A stretch of 64,000 nt of DNA from HGM12998 sp900756495 (GCA_958477305.1 CAUEFI010000015.1:11290-75289); one strand, 5' to 3'; shown: positions 24,028 to 32,791, numbered from the stretch's first letter. Notes: generated by a model not told the origin, from the sequence alone. Translations and numbers: made by a program.

Positions 24028-25083
24028 TCACGCCGGCGGGAAAAAATCGCTGGTGTCCACCACGATATCGCTGCGCTCCTCCGCCCCGCAGCGCCGGATG
24101 TAGCGCTCCTCCATGGGAATCCAGCGCTCCTCAAAGGCCGTGAAATACGCGCCCTCCCGCGCCTTCAGGCGCCGCTCCTGCTCCTTCCTGGAGCAGGTCA
24201 GGAAGATCTTCAAATCACAGCGATCCCCCAGTGCCGGGTGGAGGGAGTAGCTGCCCTCCACCACCGTCAGGGGCCGGGCCGGAAGGCGTACCGGAGGCAA
24301 AAGGGCGCCGGCGCGGCAGTCGTAGGGGCGGCAGGTCACCGCCTCTCCGGCGCGGGCCGGCACAAGCACCTCGGCCGCGAATCGGGCCAGATCCATATTG
24401 CCGCCCGGCGTCTCTTCCCAGTCCGGCGGGCGCCGGCCGGGCGGGAGGTAGAAGTCGTCCATGTGAAAGACGCTGCAGGGGTACAGATCGGCCAGCAGCT
24501 GCGCCAGCCGGGTCTTTCCGCTGCCGCACCGCCCGTCCACCGCCACCACGGCCCGCCTTCCCTCCGCCAGCAGAGCCTCAATCCGCAGCAGCGCCGGGAA
24601 GTAGCAGGCATATGCATCCCGCAGCAGCCGGTAGTGGGGGCGGTAGGCCGCCCGGAACTGCGGGCTGTGGCGGACGGGCGGACAGCCCCGACCGCGGTAA
24701 TCCGCCAGCCAGTCCGCCATGCCGGGGAGCTCCAGCGCCCCGAGCAGCCGCAGCTTCTCCGCCAGCCCCGCCGCCGTCCCCCTGTGGGAGCGGGCGGTCA
24801 GGCAGAACAGCCTCGCCAGCAGCGCCGCCGCCCCCTCCGTGCCGCCGCCGGGGGCCAGGTGGAAGCGGTACACGCCCCCGCCGATGGGCTCCGGCGGGCG
24901 GACAGGGTCCGCCGGGGGGACGGAGCGCCACTCCTCCAGAATGGAGCGGCGGGCCATCTCCCCGTCCGGCGCCAGGTGCTCCGGCCCGAACTCGCTCTGG
25001 TAGGCCAGCTTTCCATAGTCCTGGGGCTGCATCAGGGGATAGCGGCTGCGGTGGCCGCTGAGGACCTCGCGGAAGGAGCTCAT
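24028..25083 (-). CDS. Uridine kinase/PRK-like P-loop protein with N-terminal extension
   Basis: 351 residues. The C-terminal ~190 residues form a phosphoribulokinase/uridine kinase-like NTPase: Walker A in VDGRCGSGKTRLAQLL, FHMDDFYLP with the acidic pair typical of uridine kinases, and TVVEGSYSLHP as Walker B-like strand. The N-terminal ~160 residues contain a conserved-looking FHLAPGGGTEGAAALL block and resemble no domain I know. The ATG overlaps the DUF3842 stop (ATGA), so the two are coupled. Substrate unknown. Confidence 0.75.
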   Translation of the reverse strand: MSSFREVLSGHRSRYPLMQPQDYGKLAYQSEFGPEHLAPDGEMARRSILEEWRSVPPADPVRPPEPIGGGVYRFHLAPGGGTEGAAALLARLFCLTARSHRGTAAGLAEKLRLLGALELPGMADWLADYRGRGCPPVRHSPQFRAAYRPHYRLLRDAYACYFPALLRIEALLAEGRRAVVAVDGRCGSGKTRLAQLLADLYPCSVFHMDDFYLPPGRRPPDWEETPGGNMDLARFAAEVLVPARAGEAVTCRPYDCRAGALLPPVRLPARPLTVVEGSYSLHPALGDRCDLKIFLTCSRKEQERRLKAREGAYFTAFEERWIPMEERYIRRCGAEERSDIVVDTSDFFPPA

Positions 25084-25514
25084 TTCTCCAGCTCCCGCAG
25101 CGCGATCTCCACGGCCCGGCGCAGGTACTCGTCCAGCCGGCAGTCCTCCGTCCCCGCCACATGGACGCCGCAGGTGGAGGAGGGAATCAGAACCTTGACG
25201 GCCTCCGAGCCGGAGACGGCGGCGGCCATGGCGGGCGAGACCTCGCCCAGGATGCCGTTGGCCAGAATGACGCCGATGGGGCCCAGGATCAGATCGGCGC
25301 GGCCCGCGTTGTGGATCACCGCGTTTTCCCCGGTGGCCCCCTGGGCGGCCCCGGCCTTCAGCATGGCGCTGGTGGCCAGCACGTTGGTGCCGGCGCACAG
25401 CAGCTCGCAGCCGGCGGGCAGCCTGTCTCCCAGCAGCCTGACCAGCTGCGCCCCCATGCCGCCCCCCTGTCCGTCCAGGATCAGGACGCGCCGCGCCCGT
25501 CTTTCCTCTCTCAT
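25080..25514 (-). CDS. DUF3842 family protein
   Basis: 144 residues with the DUF3842 pattern: RVLILDGQGGGMGAQLVRLL (Rossmann-like), GTNVLATSAMLKAGA, ATGENAVIHNAG, GPIGVILANGILGEV and VKVLIPSSTCGVHVAG. The fold looks nucleotide-binding, but the role is unknown. GGGGGAGAGG precedes the ATG. It is the first gene of a two-gene unit with the P-loop kinase. Confidence 0.88.
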   Translation of the reverse strand: MREERRARRVLILDGQGGGMGAQLVRLLGDRLPAGCELLCAGTNVLATSAMLKAGAAQGATGENAVIHNAGRADLILGPIGVILANGILGEVSPAMAAAVSGSEAVKVLIPSSTCGVHVAGTEDCRLDEYLRRAVEIALRELEK

Positions 25515-25817
25515 GGCCTCTCCCCCAACTCTCTGCAGCTTCCGCCGTCCGGGCTGTATGATGTCCCTATTATACCGCCGCCGGGTGTAAATCGCAAATA
25601 GTTCTCTCCCCTCCCGGCCGGCGCAGCCCAGGGCTTGTTCAGCGTTTCTATTTTAGCCGCCCGGGCCCGCTGTGTAAAATACTTATTTTGTTCCCTTTTC
25701 CATGCCTGAAAGGCATTGGCCCGCCCCCTGCCCAAAATTGCCGCCCGCCCTTGCTTCTGTCCGCATATCTGCTATAATAGCGTGGAACCCATCTATGACT
25801 GAAACGAGGTATCGGCA
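25515..25817. other. Divergent intergenic region
   Basis: 303 bases holding the DUF3842 upstream side and the promoter of the isomerase gene. AGGGCTTGTT at 25632 matches the end of the 85-bp repeat family, but no second end was found. Nothing else is recognised. Confidence 0.4.
25751..25778 (+). promoter_or_regulatory. Promoter of lyxose isomerase operon
   Basis: -35 TTGCTT (25751-25756), 16-bp spacer, consensus extended -10 TGC-TATAAT (25770-25778). Confidence 0.75.
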
Positions 25818-26504
25818 ATGAAACGCTCTGAGATCAACCGGGCCCTCCGGGAGCTGGAGGAGATGGCCCGTACATACCGCTTCGCCCTCCCCCCCTTCTG
25901 CCATTTCACGCCGGAGGAGTGGCAGGACAAGGGCCACGAGTACGATGAAATTCGGGACAACATGCTGGGTTGGGATATCACCGACTACGGTCTTGGGGAC
26001 TTTGACAGGGTGGGCTTCTCCCTGATTACCCTGCGCAACGGCAATCTGCGGCTGAGCGGCCAGTATCCCAAGTCCTACGCGGAAAAGCTGCTCTATCTGA
26101 AGGAGGGGCAGTACTCCCCCAACCACTTCCACTGGAGCAAAATGGAGGATATCATCAACCGGGGCGGCGGGACGCTGCTCATCCGGGTCTACAACTCTCT
26201 CCCCGACGAGGAGATCGACCGGGAGCGGGCCGTCACCGTCCACATGGACGGGCGGACCTTCTCCGTGCCCGCCGGCACCCAGCTCAGGCTGGAGCCCGGC
26301 ATGAGCATCACCATTCAGCCCCGCCTCTACCACGACTTTGAGGTGGAGCCGGGCACGGGGGCGGTGCTCATCGGGGAGGTCAGCCAGTGCAACGACGACA
26401 ACACTGACAACCGCTTCCACCCCCCGGTGGGCCGCTTCCCCGCCATTGAGGAGGACGAGCCCCCCTACCGCCTGCTGTGCAACGAGTACCCGGCGGCGAA
26501 GTGA
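25818..26504 (+). CDS. D-lyxose/D-mannose ketol-isomerase
   Basis: 228 residues with the D-lyxose isomerase cupin pattern: RDNMLGWDITDYGLGDF, FHWSKMEDIINRGGG (metal-binding His residues), and NDDNTDNRF with FPAIEEDEPP near the end. The family converts D-lyxose to D-xylulose and D-mannose to D-fructose with Mn2+. The next gene is a PfkB kinase, giving an isomerise-then-phosphorylate route. The promoter has a consensus -10; GAGG lies ~9 bases before the ATG. Confidence 0.93.
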   Translation: MKRSEINRALRELEEMARTYRFALPPFCHFTPEEWQDKGHEYDEIRDNMLGWDITDYGLGDFDRVGFSLITLRNGNLRLSGQYPKSYAEKLLYLKEGQYSPNHFHWSKMEDIINRGGGTLLIRVYNSLPDEEIDRERAVTVHMDGRTFSVPAGTQLRLEPGMSITIQPRLYHDFEVEPGTGAVLIGEVSQCNDDNTDNRFHPPVGRFPAIEEDEPPYRLLCNEYPAAK

Positions 26505-26517
26505 AGGGGGAGCGGCT

Positions 26518-27483
26518 ATGACGGAGCAATACGACCTCACCGCCCTGGGCGAGGTGCTGATCGACTTCACTGAGGCCGGAATCTCGGCCGGCGGCATGCG
26601 GCTCTTCGAGCAGAATCCCGGCGGCGCGGTGGCCAACGTGCTCGCGGCCGCAGCCAGGTTCGGCTGCAAAACCGCCTTTCTCGGAAAGGCCGGCGCCGAT
26701 ATGCACGGCGCCTTTCTCCGGGATACGCTCCAGGCCGCCGGAATCGACACAGGCGGCCTGATCCTGGACCCCGACTTTTTTACCACGCTGGCCTTTGTAG
26801 CCCTGTCCGAGACGGGGGAGCGCACCTTCTCCTTTGCCCGGAAGCCGGGGGCGGACACCCAGCTGCGCCCGGAGGAGCTGCCGGCCGGCGTCCTGTCCCA
26901 CACCCGGATTCTCCATGTGGGCTCCCTGTCCCTCACCGCGGAGCCCGCCCGCAGCGCCACCTTCGCCGCCCTGGAGCAGGCCAGGCGCGGGGGGGCGGTC
27001 ATCTCCTACGACCCCAACTACCGCGCCTCCCTCTGGCCCGGCCGGGAGACGGCGATCACCCATATGCGCTCCGTCCTACCCTATGTGGACGTGATGAAGC
27101 TCTCCGGCGAGGAGACCGTCCTGCTCACCGGCTGCGGCGATGCGGAGGAGGCCGCCCTGGCCCTCACCCGCGCGGGGATCTCCTGCGTGGCCGTCACCCT
27201 GGGCGGGGCGGGCGCCCTGGTCTGCGCCGGGGAGGAGACCGCCCTGGTCCCCGGCTTCCAGGTCCCTGTGACCGACACCACCGGTGCGGGGGACGCCTTC
27301 TGGGGCGGCTTCCTGTCCCGGCTGCTGGCGCTGGGGAAGGCCCCCGGCCAGTGTACGCTGGACGACGTGCGCTCCTTTGCCCGCTGGGGCTGCGCCACGG
27401 CCGCCCTGTGCATCCAGCGGCGGGGCGCCATCCCCGCCATGCCCTCTCTCGCTCAGGTGGAGGCCTTCCTGGCGGCGCACTGA
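26518..27483 (+). CDS. PfkB-family sugar kinase (fructokinase-like)
   Basis: 321 residues. The N-terminal GEVLIDFTEAG and NPGGAVANVLAAAARFGCKT and the C-terminal TDTTGAGDAFWGGFLSRLL (catalytic Asp in GAGD) define the ribokinase/PfkB family, close to ScrK-type fructokinases. With the upstream isomerase, the likely substrate is D-fructose made from mannose, or D-xylulose made from lyxose. AAGGGGGAG precedes the ATG, 13 bases after the isomerase stop. A terminator follows. Confidence 0.88.
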   Translation: MTEQYDLTALGEVLIDFTEAGISAGGMRLFEQNPGGAVANVLAAAARFGCKTAFLGKAGADMHGAFLRDTLQAAGIDTGGLILDPDFFTTLAFVALSETGERTFSFARKPGADTQLRPEELPAGVLSHTRILHVGSLSLTAEPARSATFAALEQARRGGAVISYDPNYRASLWPGRETAITHMRSVLPYVDVMKLSGEETVLLTGCGDAEEAALALTRAGISCVAVTLGGAGALVCAGEETALVPGFQVPVTDTTGAGDAFWGGFLSRLLALGKAPGQCTLDDVRSFARWGCATAALCIQRRGAIPAMPSLAQVEAFLAAH

Positions 27484-27509
27484 GCCCGCCTGTCCCGGCG
27501 AAACCGATA

Positions 27510-27547
27510 AACGCCGTACCGGAGTGATGATCCGGTACGGCGTTTTT
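27510..27547 (+). terminator. Terminator after sugar kinase
   Basis: A 13-14 bp stem (AACGCCGTACCGGA and complement) followed by T5. Confidence 0.9.
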
Positions 27548-27561
27548 CCCTCTGCCGCTCT

Positions 27562-28932
27562 CTATTCCGCGGCGGCCTGCTCCGGGCAATTGCTGCGCTT
27601 GATGGTAAACACATAGTAGATGATGCACAGCACCGCCGCCAATCCCCAGCCCACAGGATAGGCGTAGTAGATGTTGTTGACGCTGTAGTGGAAATGCATG
27701 GAGAAAAACAGGAAAATCTGGCGCCCCACCACCAGGCCCAGCAGGGAGAGGACCATCACCATCAAGGATTTTCCAAAGCCCCGCACGGCGTTGGAGAAGA
27801 TCTGCATCAGGGCCTGAAGGTAGTACAGGGGCATCATAACCTTCACCATGGCGGTGCCGAAGGCGATGGCCTCCGGGCTGGGGGTAAAGATCCGCAGGAG
27901 AGCGGGGGCAAAGAAATAGGTGGGGATGCCCAGGGCGGCCACCGCCACGCCGCTCATGACGAGGCAGATCCGCACCCCGCGGAAGGCCCGATCCCGCCGC
28001 TGCGCTCCCAGGTTCTGGCTGACGAAGGTGGTGGCGGACAGGCCGATGGAGTTGGAGATGAGGCCCACATATTTGTCCACCTTCTTGGCCGCCCCGATGC
28101 CGGCCATGGCCAGGGAGCCAAACTGGTTGATATAGCGCTGGACGAACAGGTTGGAAACCGAAATGAGGCAGGTCTGCACGGCGGCGGGCAGGCCTAGGTT
28201 CAGCACCTCCAGCAGCAGGCTGCGGTCCATACGCCGCAGGTCCCGCAGCACCAGCCGGTACACGTCCTCCGTCCGGAGCATGTTCCAGAAGACCAGGAAG
28301 ACCGACAGCAGCTGGGAGATGATGGTGGCGATGGCCGCCCCCGCCACGCCCATGCGCAGCCCCCCCACCAGGAGCAGATCCAGCACGATGTTGGTGCAGC
28401 TTGCGGCCACCAGATATAGGAAGGGATCCCGCGAGTTGCCCACCGCCCGCAGCACGCCCGAGGCCACGTTGTAGATGGAAGTGAACAGAATGCCCACCAG
28501 GTAGATGCGCAGGTACAGCTCCGCCTCCCCCCACACGTCCGCCGGGCAGTCCACCACCGTCAGCAGGAAGGGGGTCAACAGAATGCCGGCCAGCGCCATG
28601 GCGGCCCCCAGGATGACCGAGAAGGTCAGTGTCGTGTGGATGGAGTCGTGAAGCTTTTCCCAGTTCTTCGCACCGTAAAACCGCGCGAAGAGGACGCCCG
28701 CGCCGGTGGACAGGCCGGTGAAGAAGCCCACCAGCAGGTTGGAGATGTCCGAGCAGGAGGTGACGGCAGCCAGGGCCGTCGTCCCCGCGAAATTGCCCGC
28801 CACAATGGAGTCCACGCTGTTATACAGATTCTGGAACACCTGCCCCAGCAGGATCGGAAGCGCATAGTTCAGGATCAGCCTGACGCTGTTGCCCTGGGTC
28901 AAATCGGTGGATCCCTTCTTCACGTTCCTCAC
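27562..28932 (-). CDS. MATE-family efflux transporter
   Basis: 456 residues, 12 helices in two similar halves. LPILLGQVFQNLYNSVDSIV and the matching PAAVQTCLISVSNLFVQRYI begin the two halves, as in the DinF/NorM-like MATE group. It exports drugs or metabolites with Na+ or H+. The GTG start at 28932 is chosen because AAAGGAG lies 6 bases upstream; an earlier GTG lacks a site. Confidence 0.92.
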   Translation of the reverse strand: MRNVKKGSTDLTQGNSVRLILNYALPILLGQVFQNLYNSVDSIVAGNFAGTTALAAVTSCSDISNLLVGFFTGLSTGAGVLFARFYGAKNWEKLHDSIHTTLTFSVILGAAMALAGILLTPFLLTVVDCPADVWGEAELYLRIYLVGILFTSIYNVASGVLRAVGNSRDPFLYLVAASCTNIVLDLLLVGGLRMGVAGAAIATIISQLLSVFLVFWNMLRTEDVYRLVLRDLRRMDRSLLLEVLNLGLPAAVQTCLISVSNLFVQRYINQFGSLAMAGIGAAKKVDKYVGLISNSIGLSATTFVSQNLGAQRRDRAFRGVRICLVMSGVAVAALGIPTYFFAPALLRIFTPSPEAIAFGTAMVKVMMPLYYLQALMQIFSNAVRGFGKSLMVMVLSLLGLVVGRQIFLFFSMHFHYSVNNIYYAYPVGWGLAAVLCIIYYVFTIKRSNCPEQAAAE

Positions 28933-28963
28933 ATCCGTCTCCTTTCTCCACAGAAGCACTGCA

Positions 28964-29002
28964 AAAAGCTCCGGGCAATTGCTGAGGCGCCCGGAGCTTT
29001 TC
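28964..29002. terminator. Bidirectional terminator between MATE and DUF1847 genes
   Basis: AAAAGCTCCGGG / CCCGGAGCTTTT gives A/T runs at the stem base on both strands. It ends the DUF1847 transcript. Confidence 0.75.
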
Positions 29003-29032
29003 CTTGCTTTTTATCCCGCCCTGACGGTACCG

Positions 29033-29698
29033 TCAGTCCTCCTTGAGCCGGCTGTACAGCGTATCGAGGGTATAGATGGCGGCCAGGGGATTGTGTCCCG
29101 TCACCCGATCCTTGACGGCAAAGACGGTACACATGGCCTGGGCGTACTTCAGGAACAGGGAATCGTGCCCCACACACAGCCCCAGCAGAATGTTGAACTC
29201 CGTCCCGGCCTCGTTGAGAATCAGGGCCTGACCGATGGGGTTGCACAGCGGGGGCTGCTTCTCCCCCTCCTCCGCGCACACCCCGACGCAGGCGCGGTCC
29301 AGGCCTCCCACCTTGCACATCACGGAGGTCACCTGAAAGCCCCGCTTCTCCAGCAGCGCTCCCACCGCCTTGCCCTCCGGCCGCAGGGCGCCGCAGAAGG
29401 CGAGCCCCAGGTGGGTATAGTTCATCCGCCTGCAGAACTCTATGATCTCCTGAATCCGGGGCTTGACGGCCAGCAGGGCCCCGGTCTCCGGATCCCTGAT
29501 TCCGCGGGAGGCCGACTGCCGGGCCGCCTCTGCGGCAAAGCGGCGGATCTCCTCCTCCTGGTACAGCTCCTCAGAGCGTGCGATGACGTCCCCGCAGTTC
29601 TTTGTGGCGCAGAAGGCCGGCGCCACCCCGTCCGGATTGTGACAAAGGCTGTCCTTCCGGGACAGGCCGCATTTGGCGCACTGGCTTCTCTTGTCCAT
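29033..29698 (-). CDS. DUF1847 metal-binding protein
   Basis: 221 residues, cysteine-rich. The N-terminal CAKCGLSRKDSLCHN and FCATKNCG look like a metal or Fe-S site, and the C-terminal domain has LGLAFCGALRPEGKAV, VMCKVGG, CNPIGQALILNEAGTEFNI and GLCVGHDSLFLKYAQA, all DUF1847 hallmarks. The family is common in anaerobes and has no defined role. AGGGGGAT precedes the ATG. Two copies of an AACC-N3-GGTTAAC motif lie just upstream, shared with the carboxyltransferase gene. Confidence 0.88.
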   Translation of the reverse strand: MDKRSQCAKCGLSRKDSLCHNPDGVAPAFCATKNCGDVIARSEELYQEEEIRRFAAEAARQSASRGIRDPETGALLAVKPRIQEIIEFCRRMNYTHLGLAFCGALRPEGKAVGALLEKRGFQVTSVMCKVGGLDRACVGVCAEEGEKQPPLCNPIGQALILNEAGTEFNILLGLCVGHDSLFLKYAQAMCTVFAVKDRVTGHNPLAAIYTLDTLYSRLKED

Positions 29699-29803
29699 AC
29701 CGGTATCCCCCTGTTCATTCCTATATCATTCTTTTTATCGTCCTAAATTCATCTTACGCCCTGACAGCCTGAATTTGGAATGAACTTTCCGGTGACGGCA
29801 TGT

Positions 29804-29818
29804 GAACCTGAGGTTAAC
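29804..29818. promoter_or_regulatory. AACC-N3-GGTTAAC operator, site 1
   Basis: GAACCTGAGGTTAAC upstream of the DUF1847 gene. It is one of three similar dyads (also 29850 and 31514). Confidence 0.5.
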
Positions 29819-29849
29819 GAATATCGTCAATAAACTCCACTCTTTTTGT

Positions 29850-29864
29850 CAACCTCTGGTTAAC
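29850..29864. promoter_or_regulatory. AACC-N3-GGTTAAC operator, site 2
   Basis: CAACCTCTGGTTAAC, 46 bases from site 1, in the gap between the carboxyltransferase stop and the DUF1847 start. Confidence 0.5.
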
Positions 29865-29866
29865 AA

Positions 29867-31429
29867 TCAGAAGGGGAAGTTGCCGTGCTTTTTCCAGGCG
29901 CGCTCGCTCTTCTTCTTTTTGGACAGCTGGCGCAGGCCCTGAATCAGCATGGGGCGGGTGTCGCGGGGGTCGATGATCTCGTCCACCCACTGCATGGCCG
30001 CGGCGTGATAGGGGTATTTTCCAAACGTGGAGGTGTAATCCTGTATGCGCCGCTCCCGCGCCCTGTCCGGGTTGATGGCATGTTCAATCTCCCTGCGGTA
30101 AATGATGGCCACGGCCCCCTCGGGGCTCATCAGGCCCAGCTCGGCGGTGGGCCAGGCCAGCAGCAGGTCGGAGCCCACCGGCTCGGAGCACATGGCGCAG
30201 CCGCCCCCGCCATAGGCCTTGCGGACATAGACGGTGATCATGGGGACGCTGGCCTCGGCCAGGGCGTAGAGAACTTTGGCCCCATGGCGCAGAATACCTC
30301 CGTGCTCCTGATCCACGCCGGGCAGATAGGCCGGGGTATCCACCAGGAAAATCAGGGGGATATTGAAGGCGTCGCAGAAGCGGATAAACCGCGCCTCCTT
30401 GTCGCTGGCATTGATGTCAATGGAGCCTGCCAGGCACATGGGGTTGTTGGCCACAATCCCCACGGTGCGCCCGTCCAGGCGGCCGAAGCCGGTGATCATA
30501 TTGGGCGCATAGTCCCGCTTGAGCTCGAAGAAATGGCCGTTGTCCACAATTCTGGCGATCACCTGGTGCATATCGTAGGGCTTTCTGGGATTGGCGGGCA
30601 CGATGTCCAGCAGATCCTCCTCCCGCCGCTCCGGGTCGTCGGTGCAGGCGTAGACCGGCGGCTGCTCCAGATTGCTGGCGGGCAGGAAGCTGAGCAGCTC
30701 CCGCGCGAGGAGCAGGCAGTCCCTGTCGTTCTCGGCCACCATATCGCAGCAGCCGCTGACGGTGGCGTGCACCATGGCGCCCCCCAGCTCCTGGTCGGTG
30801 GTCTCGGTAAACTGCACCGCCTTGATCAGCGACGGGGAGGCCACGTACATGTAGCTGGTGTCCTTCACCATAAAGACAAAGTCGGTGAGGGCCGGGGAAT
30901 AGGCTGCGCCCGCCGCGCAGGGCCCCATCATCAGGGTAATCTGGGGGATGACCCCGGACGCCTGGGTCAGGTATTGGAACATCGACGCATAGCCGTCGAA
31001 CAGGCTGCGGGTGACGGCGTCCTGCACGCGGACGCCGCCCGAGTCCACCAGGCCGATGCAGGGAACCCGCTCCTCCAGCGCCCGGCGCATGACCTTGATG
31101 ATCTTCTTTCCCGCCGTACTGCCCAGCGTGCCGCCCAGCACAGTAAAGTCCTGGGCGTAGACATAGACGGGCCGGCCGTAGACCTCCCCAAAGCCGGTGA
31201 TTACGCCGTCGCCGGGGAGTTCCCTGCCATCTATCTCAAAGCCGGTGATCCGCGGCTTGGCCCACAGATCCAGCTCCACAAAGGTATCCGGATCCAAAAG
31301 GATATCCAAACGTTCCCGGGCCGTCAGTTTGCCTCTCCGGTGCTGCCGCTCCACCGCCCGGGGACCTCCCCCCTGCATAAGCGCCGCTCTCCGCTGGGAA
31401 AGTTCCTCCAGCCTGTCCTGCATGTCCAT
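29867..31429 (-). CDS. Acyl-CoA carboxyltransferase (MmdA/PccB-like)
   Basis: 520 residues. Both halves of the crotonase-like carboxyltransferase fold are present: GGTLGSTAGKKIIKVM, GLVDSGGVRVQDAV and MGPCAAGAAYSPALTDF in the N-half; NPMCLAGSIDINASDKEARF, DTPAYLPGVDQEHGGI and KAYGGGGCAMCSEPVG in the C-half. It would move CO2 between biotin and an acyl-CoA, as in methylmalonyl-CoA decarboxylase alpha subunit or propionyl-CoA carboxylase beta subunit. No biotin carrier, carboxylase or membrane subunit is nearby. GAGGAG lies 9 bases before the ATG. Confidence 0.9.
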   Translation of the reverse strand: MDMQDRLEELSQRRAALMQGGGPRAVERQHRRGKLTARERLDILLDPDTFVELDLWAKPRITGFEIDGRELPGDGVITGFGEVYGRPVYVYAQDFTVLGGTLGSTAGKKIIKVMRRALEERVPCIGLVDSGGVRVQDAVTRSLFDGYASMFQYLTQASGVIPQITLMMGPCAAGAAYSPALTDFVFMVKDTSYMYVASPSLIKAVQFTETTDQELGGAMVHATVSGCCDMVAENDRDCLLLARELLSFLPASNLEQPPVYACTDDPERREEDLLDIVPANPRKPYDMHQVIARIVDNGHFFELKRDYAPNMITGFGRLDGRTVGIVANNPMCLAGSIDINASDKEARFIRFCDAFNIPLIFLVDTPAYLPGVDQEHGGILRHGAKVLYALAEASVPMITVYVRKAYGGGGCAMCSEPVGSDLLLAWPTAELGLMSPEGAVAIIYRREIEHAINPDRARERRIQDYTSTFGKYPYHAAAMQWVDEIIDPRDTRPMLIQGLRQLSKKKKSERAWKKHGNFPF

Positions 31430-31739
31430 AGCTGCACTCCTCTCATCATGTGTTGTCTCTACTTTACTATATTTAGAGGCCACAACAGAAGGAGCTTTCT
31501 TCTGACTTTTCGTCAACCACAGGTTAACACTCATACCGAAAGCCGTGTCACGGCCGGCTCCGCCGGGGGCTCCGGCCTGTATTTCTCTGATGTACGGGCA
31601 TCCGCTGCAGCTCCTGCTCCCCCCTGGAAGCGGGAACTCCTTTTGTAAATATAACACAAAACCGCCCCAGTATCAAATATGCAACTGGCTATCGTGCATA
31701 GCCTGAAACCTATTGCGCATGCACAGGACGGCGGGCAGA
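31430..31739. other. Upstream region of the carboxyltransferase gene
   Basis: Holds the site-3 dyad at 31514-31528 and an A/T-rich stretch with TATAGT on the minus strand ~40 bases before the gene; no good -35 goes with it. No further gene or RNA is recognised. Confidence 0.4.
31514..31528. promoter_or_regulatory. AACC-N3-GGTTAAC operator, site 3
   Basis: CAACCACAGGTTAAC about 85 bases upstream of the carboxyltransferase ATG. It is the third copy of the dyad found before the DUF1847 gene. Confidence 0.5.
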
Positions 31740-31785
31740 TAAAACGCCCTTCCCCCGCGGACACAAAGGCCGCGGGGGAAGGGCG
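31740..31785 (-). terminator. Terminator of the TlpA-polyferredoxin operon
   Basis: A 16-bp perfect stem (CGCCCTTCCCCCGCGG and complement), followed on the minus strand by TTTTATCT. Confidence 0.85.
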
Positions 31786-31791
31786 CGCTTC

Positions 31792-32652
31792 TTATGTCTT
31801 TGCCGCAGGGCGGCGGGACGGCGGGACGACGGCCCCGTGGGGGCAGGCCTCCCGGCACCTGCCGCAGCGGATGCAGTCGGGACTGTTGGGCGTCTCATAC
31901 ACGGGGATATCCATGGGGCAGGCCCGGCGGCAGGCGCCGCAGCCGGTGCACCTGCTCCGGTCCACCCGGTAGCGGCACAGGGCGATGGGGTTGAACAGGC
32001 CGTAGACGGCGCCCAGGGGGCAGAGATACCGGCAGAAGGGCCGGTATACCAGCAGGGAGAGGACTGCGATCCCCGCGAGAATGGCCGCCTTCCAGGTAAA
32101 CAGCCAGCCCAGAACGGCCCGCAGCGGCGGGTTGGCCGCCACCAGCGGGATCCCCGCGAAGAGGGTGCCCGAGGGGCAGATGTACTTGCAGAACCAGGGC
32201 TGACCCTGGCCCACGACGTCCAGCACCGTCAGCGGCAGAACGACGACGAAGAGGGCCAGCACCACATACCGCAGTCCCCGGAGGAGGCGCTCGCCGGGCA
32301 GGCGGCGCAGCTTTTTGACAAAGGGGATCCGGTAGAGCAGGTCCTGCACCAGCCCGAAAGGGCACAGCCAGCCGCAGACAAAGCGGCCCAGTACCACTCC
32401 CACCAGCAGCAGGAAGCCCGCCAGATAAAAGGAGAAGTGGTACTCCCGGCTGGAGAGCACCGCCTGAAAGGCGCCGATGGGGCAGGAGCCCAGCGCGCCC
32501 GGGCAGGAGTAGCAGTTCAGTCCGGGAAGGCAAAAGAGCTTGCCCGGCCCCTTGTAGATGGTCCCCCTGGCAAATCCGGCGGCGTAACCGTTTGTCAGGG
32601 CGGCAAAGGCGATCTGAACCCAGGTGCGCAGGCGGGGCTTGCCCTTACCCAA
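31792..32652 (-). CDS. NapH/CcoG-like membrane polyferredoxin
   Basis: 286 residues with about five helices. Cys motifs on both sides of the membrane include CYSCPGALGSCPIGAF, FVCGWLCPFGLVQDLLY, CKYICPSGTLFAGIP and CRYLCPLGAVYGLFNP, plus two C-terminal [4Fe-4S] sites CTGCGACRRACPMD and CIRCGRCREACPHG. It probably passes electrons across or along the membrane. The start appears to be TTG at 32652, inside the end of the CD1871A gene. With TlpA and CD1871A proteins it forms a three-gene redox operon. Confidence 0.87.
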   Translation of the reverse strand: MGKGKPRLRTWVQIAFAALTNGYAAGFARGTIYKGPGKLFCLPGLNCYSCPGALGSCPIGAFQAVLSSREYHFSFYLAGFLLLVGVVLGRFVCGWLCPFGLVQDLLYRIPFVKKLRRLPGERLLRGLRYVVLALFVVVLPLTVLDVVGQGQPWFCKYICPSGTLFAGIPLVAANPPLRAVLGWLFTWKAAILAGIAVLSLLVYRPFCRYLCPLGAVYGLFNPIALCRYRVDRSRCTGCGACRRACPMDIPVYETPNSPDCIRCGRCREACPHGAVVPPSRRPAAKT

Positions 32653-32791
32653 GGCCGATGCACTCCATACAGATGTTGACCGCCTTACGGAAGACGGTCT
32701 CCGCCTCCCCCCGCCACACGCCCACGGCGGTGAGGACGGCCCCCAGGACCAGGATGGCCAGAGCCAGGCGGTTCTGACGCAGAAAAGTCAT
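32645..32791 (-). CDS. CD1871A-type CXXC small membrane protein
   Basis: 48 residues: one transmembrane helix (LALAILVLGAVLTAVGVW), then GEAETVFRKAVNICMECIGLG, the signature of the CD1871A-type CxxC family. It overlaps the TlpA stop (ATGA) and the polyferredoxin start. The CxxC likely relays electrons or thiol-disulfide equivalents between its neighbours, by position. Confidence 0.8.
   Translation of the reverse strand: MTFLRQNRLALAILVLGAVLTAVGVWRGEAETVFRKAVNICMECIGLG

Noticed and set aside
25629..25642. Fourth copy of the 85-bp element
   Set aside because: Only ten bases match one end and no partner end lies within 150 bases.
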